Of a stretch of DNA of 5,549 bases, positions 5,225 to 5,549 are shown in pieces. Made by a program: the position numbers and the translations under genes. How positions within the stretch are numbered: position 1 is the stretch's first letter; each line of letters starts with the position of its first letter. The stretch is from Candidatus Bathyarchaeota archaeon (GTDB lineage Archaea > Thermoproteota > Bathyarchaeia > 40CM-2-53-6 > FEN-987): contig PMBQ01000370.1 in the NCBI GenBank assembly GCA_003152955.1, positions 1,049 to 6,597 on the forward strand. Reading direction: 5' to 3'. The notes under the pieces were generated by a model that was given only the letters and a program-made list of their open reading frames with translations, had not been told where the DNA came from and ran no database searches.

Positions 5225-5549
5225 TTGAGAAGCTTTCTCCTTATCAAAGCCGAACCCGGGTCCGAGCAAGAAGTACAGCAACGTCTGAAAGCCCTCCCAC
5301 AAGTCCGTGAAATTCACCTCATAACCGGCAAATTCGACCTCCTCGTTACCATGGAATCAGAAGAAATAGAACTCGACCCAAGAAAGAAAGTGGCGGACCT
5401 TGTTTTGGAGGAGATTCGGAATGGCGGAGGCGTAGTCGATACGCGCACGATAATCCCGATCGACTCACAGTACCATCGACCGACCCCCACCGACCGCCCA
5501 ACCATCAAAGCCTTCGTCTTCGTCCAAAGCGAAGCGGGGAAAGAAAAGG
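5225..5549 (+). CDS. Lrp/AsnC ligand-binding (RAM) domain protein without HTH, 3' end cut by window edge
   Basis: An open frame runs from a TTG at 5225 past the right edge, giving 108 complete codons. It begins MRSFLLIKAEPGSEQEVQQR, then LKALPQVREIHLITGKFDLL (21-40) and ADLVLEEIRNGGGVVDTRTI (57-76). This is the beta-alpha-beta-beta-alpha-beta order of the Lrp/AsnC ligand-binding (RAM) domain, including the signature strand before GKFDLL. From residue 94 (IKAFVFVQSEAGKEK) a second copy of the same fold seems to start, so the protein probably holds two tandem domains. No helix-turn-helix precedes the first domain: an in-frame stop lies at 5207-5209 and TTG is the only usable start. Such stand-alone proteins form oligomers that bind amino acids or other small molecules. 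Without an HTH, a direct DNA-binding role is unlikely. AGGTG at 5212-5216 is a good Shine-Dalgarno match with 8-base spacing. Confidence 0.85.
   Translation, partial: MRSFLLIKAEPGSEQEVQQRLKALPQVREIHLITGKFDLLVTMESEEIELDPRKKVADLVLEEIRNGGGVVDTRTIIPIDSQYHRPTPTDRPTIKAFVFVQSEAGKEK

Noticed and set aside
5314..5508. Minus-strand 64-codon frame
   Set aside because: It is antisense to the Lrp/AsnC-domain gene, whose plus-strand frame has clear domain features.
1..5549. CRISPR array, insertion sequence, integrase or defence cluster
   Set aside because: No regularly spaced direct repeats apart from the TPR coding repeats, no transposase or nuclease motifs and no terminal inverted repeats were seen.

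Overview
The window looks like an ordinary chromosomal stretch, most likely from an archaeon. The parvulin closely resembles the small single-domain Pin-type parvulins of Thaumarchaeota and relatives. Several genes seem to start with TTG, some starts are preceded by archaeal-type TATA-like boxes, and the right edge carries a ligand-binding Lrp/AsnC domain protein with no DNA-binding domain. A thaumarchaeal or bathyarchaeal relative is my best guess, but no rRNA, tRNA or ribosomal protein gene is present to settle it.

Left part (1-1033): a minus-strand P-loop nucleotide kinase gene runs off the left edge with no stop codon inside the window. It is followed by a plus-strand chimeric pseudogene. 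About 27 codons from the start of a D-2-hydroxyacid (glycerate/glyoxylate) dehydrogenase are joined in frame to the C-terminal part of a BNR/Asp-box repeat protein, and the reading frame shifts near the 3' end.

Middle (1114-3883): on the plus strand lie a small four-helix membrane protein of unknown function, a tetratricopeptide-repeat protein whose repeats are still partly identical at DNA level, and a signal-peptide-less BtuF-like cobalamin-binding protein. The last of these converges, with a gap of only 6 bases, on a minus-strand membrane methyltransferase of the isoprenylcysteine carboxyl methyltransferase type.

Right part (3884-5549): on the plus strand is a small parvulin-type prolyl isomerase, followed by a strong hairpin. 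The minus-strand flavin prenyltransferase UbiX comes next, and then a divergent plus-strand Lrp/AsnC ligand-binding-domain protein that runs off the right edge. That last gene has the clearest expression signals here: a TATA box, an inverted repeat near the predicted transcription start, and a Shine-Dalgarno-like AGGTG.

Gene orientation changes often and gaps separate most genes, so most are probably expressed singly. No shared pathway links them. UbiX makes prenyl-FMN for UbiD-type decarboxylases, but no UbiD is present. I see no CRISPR array, insertion sequence, RNA gene or defence cluster, and no convincing new multi-gene system. The most unusual items are the chimeric pseudogene, the orphan cytosolic BtuF-like protein and the unknown membrane protein.
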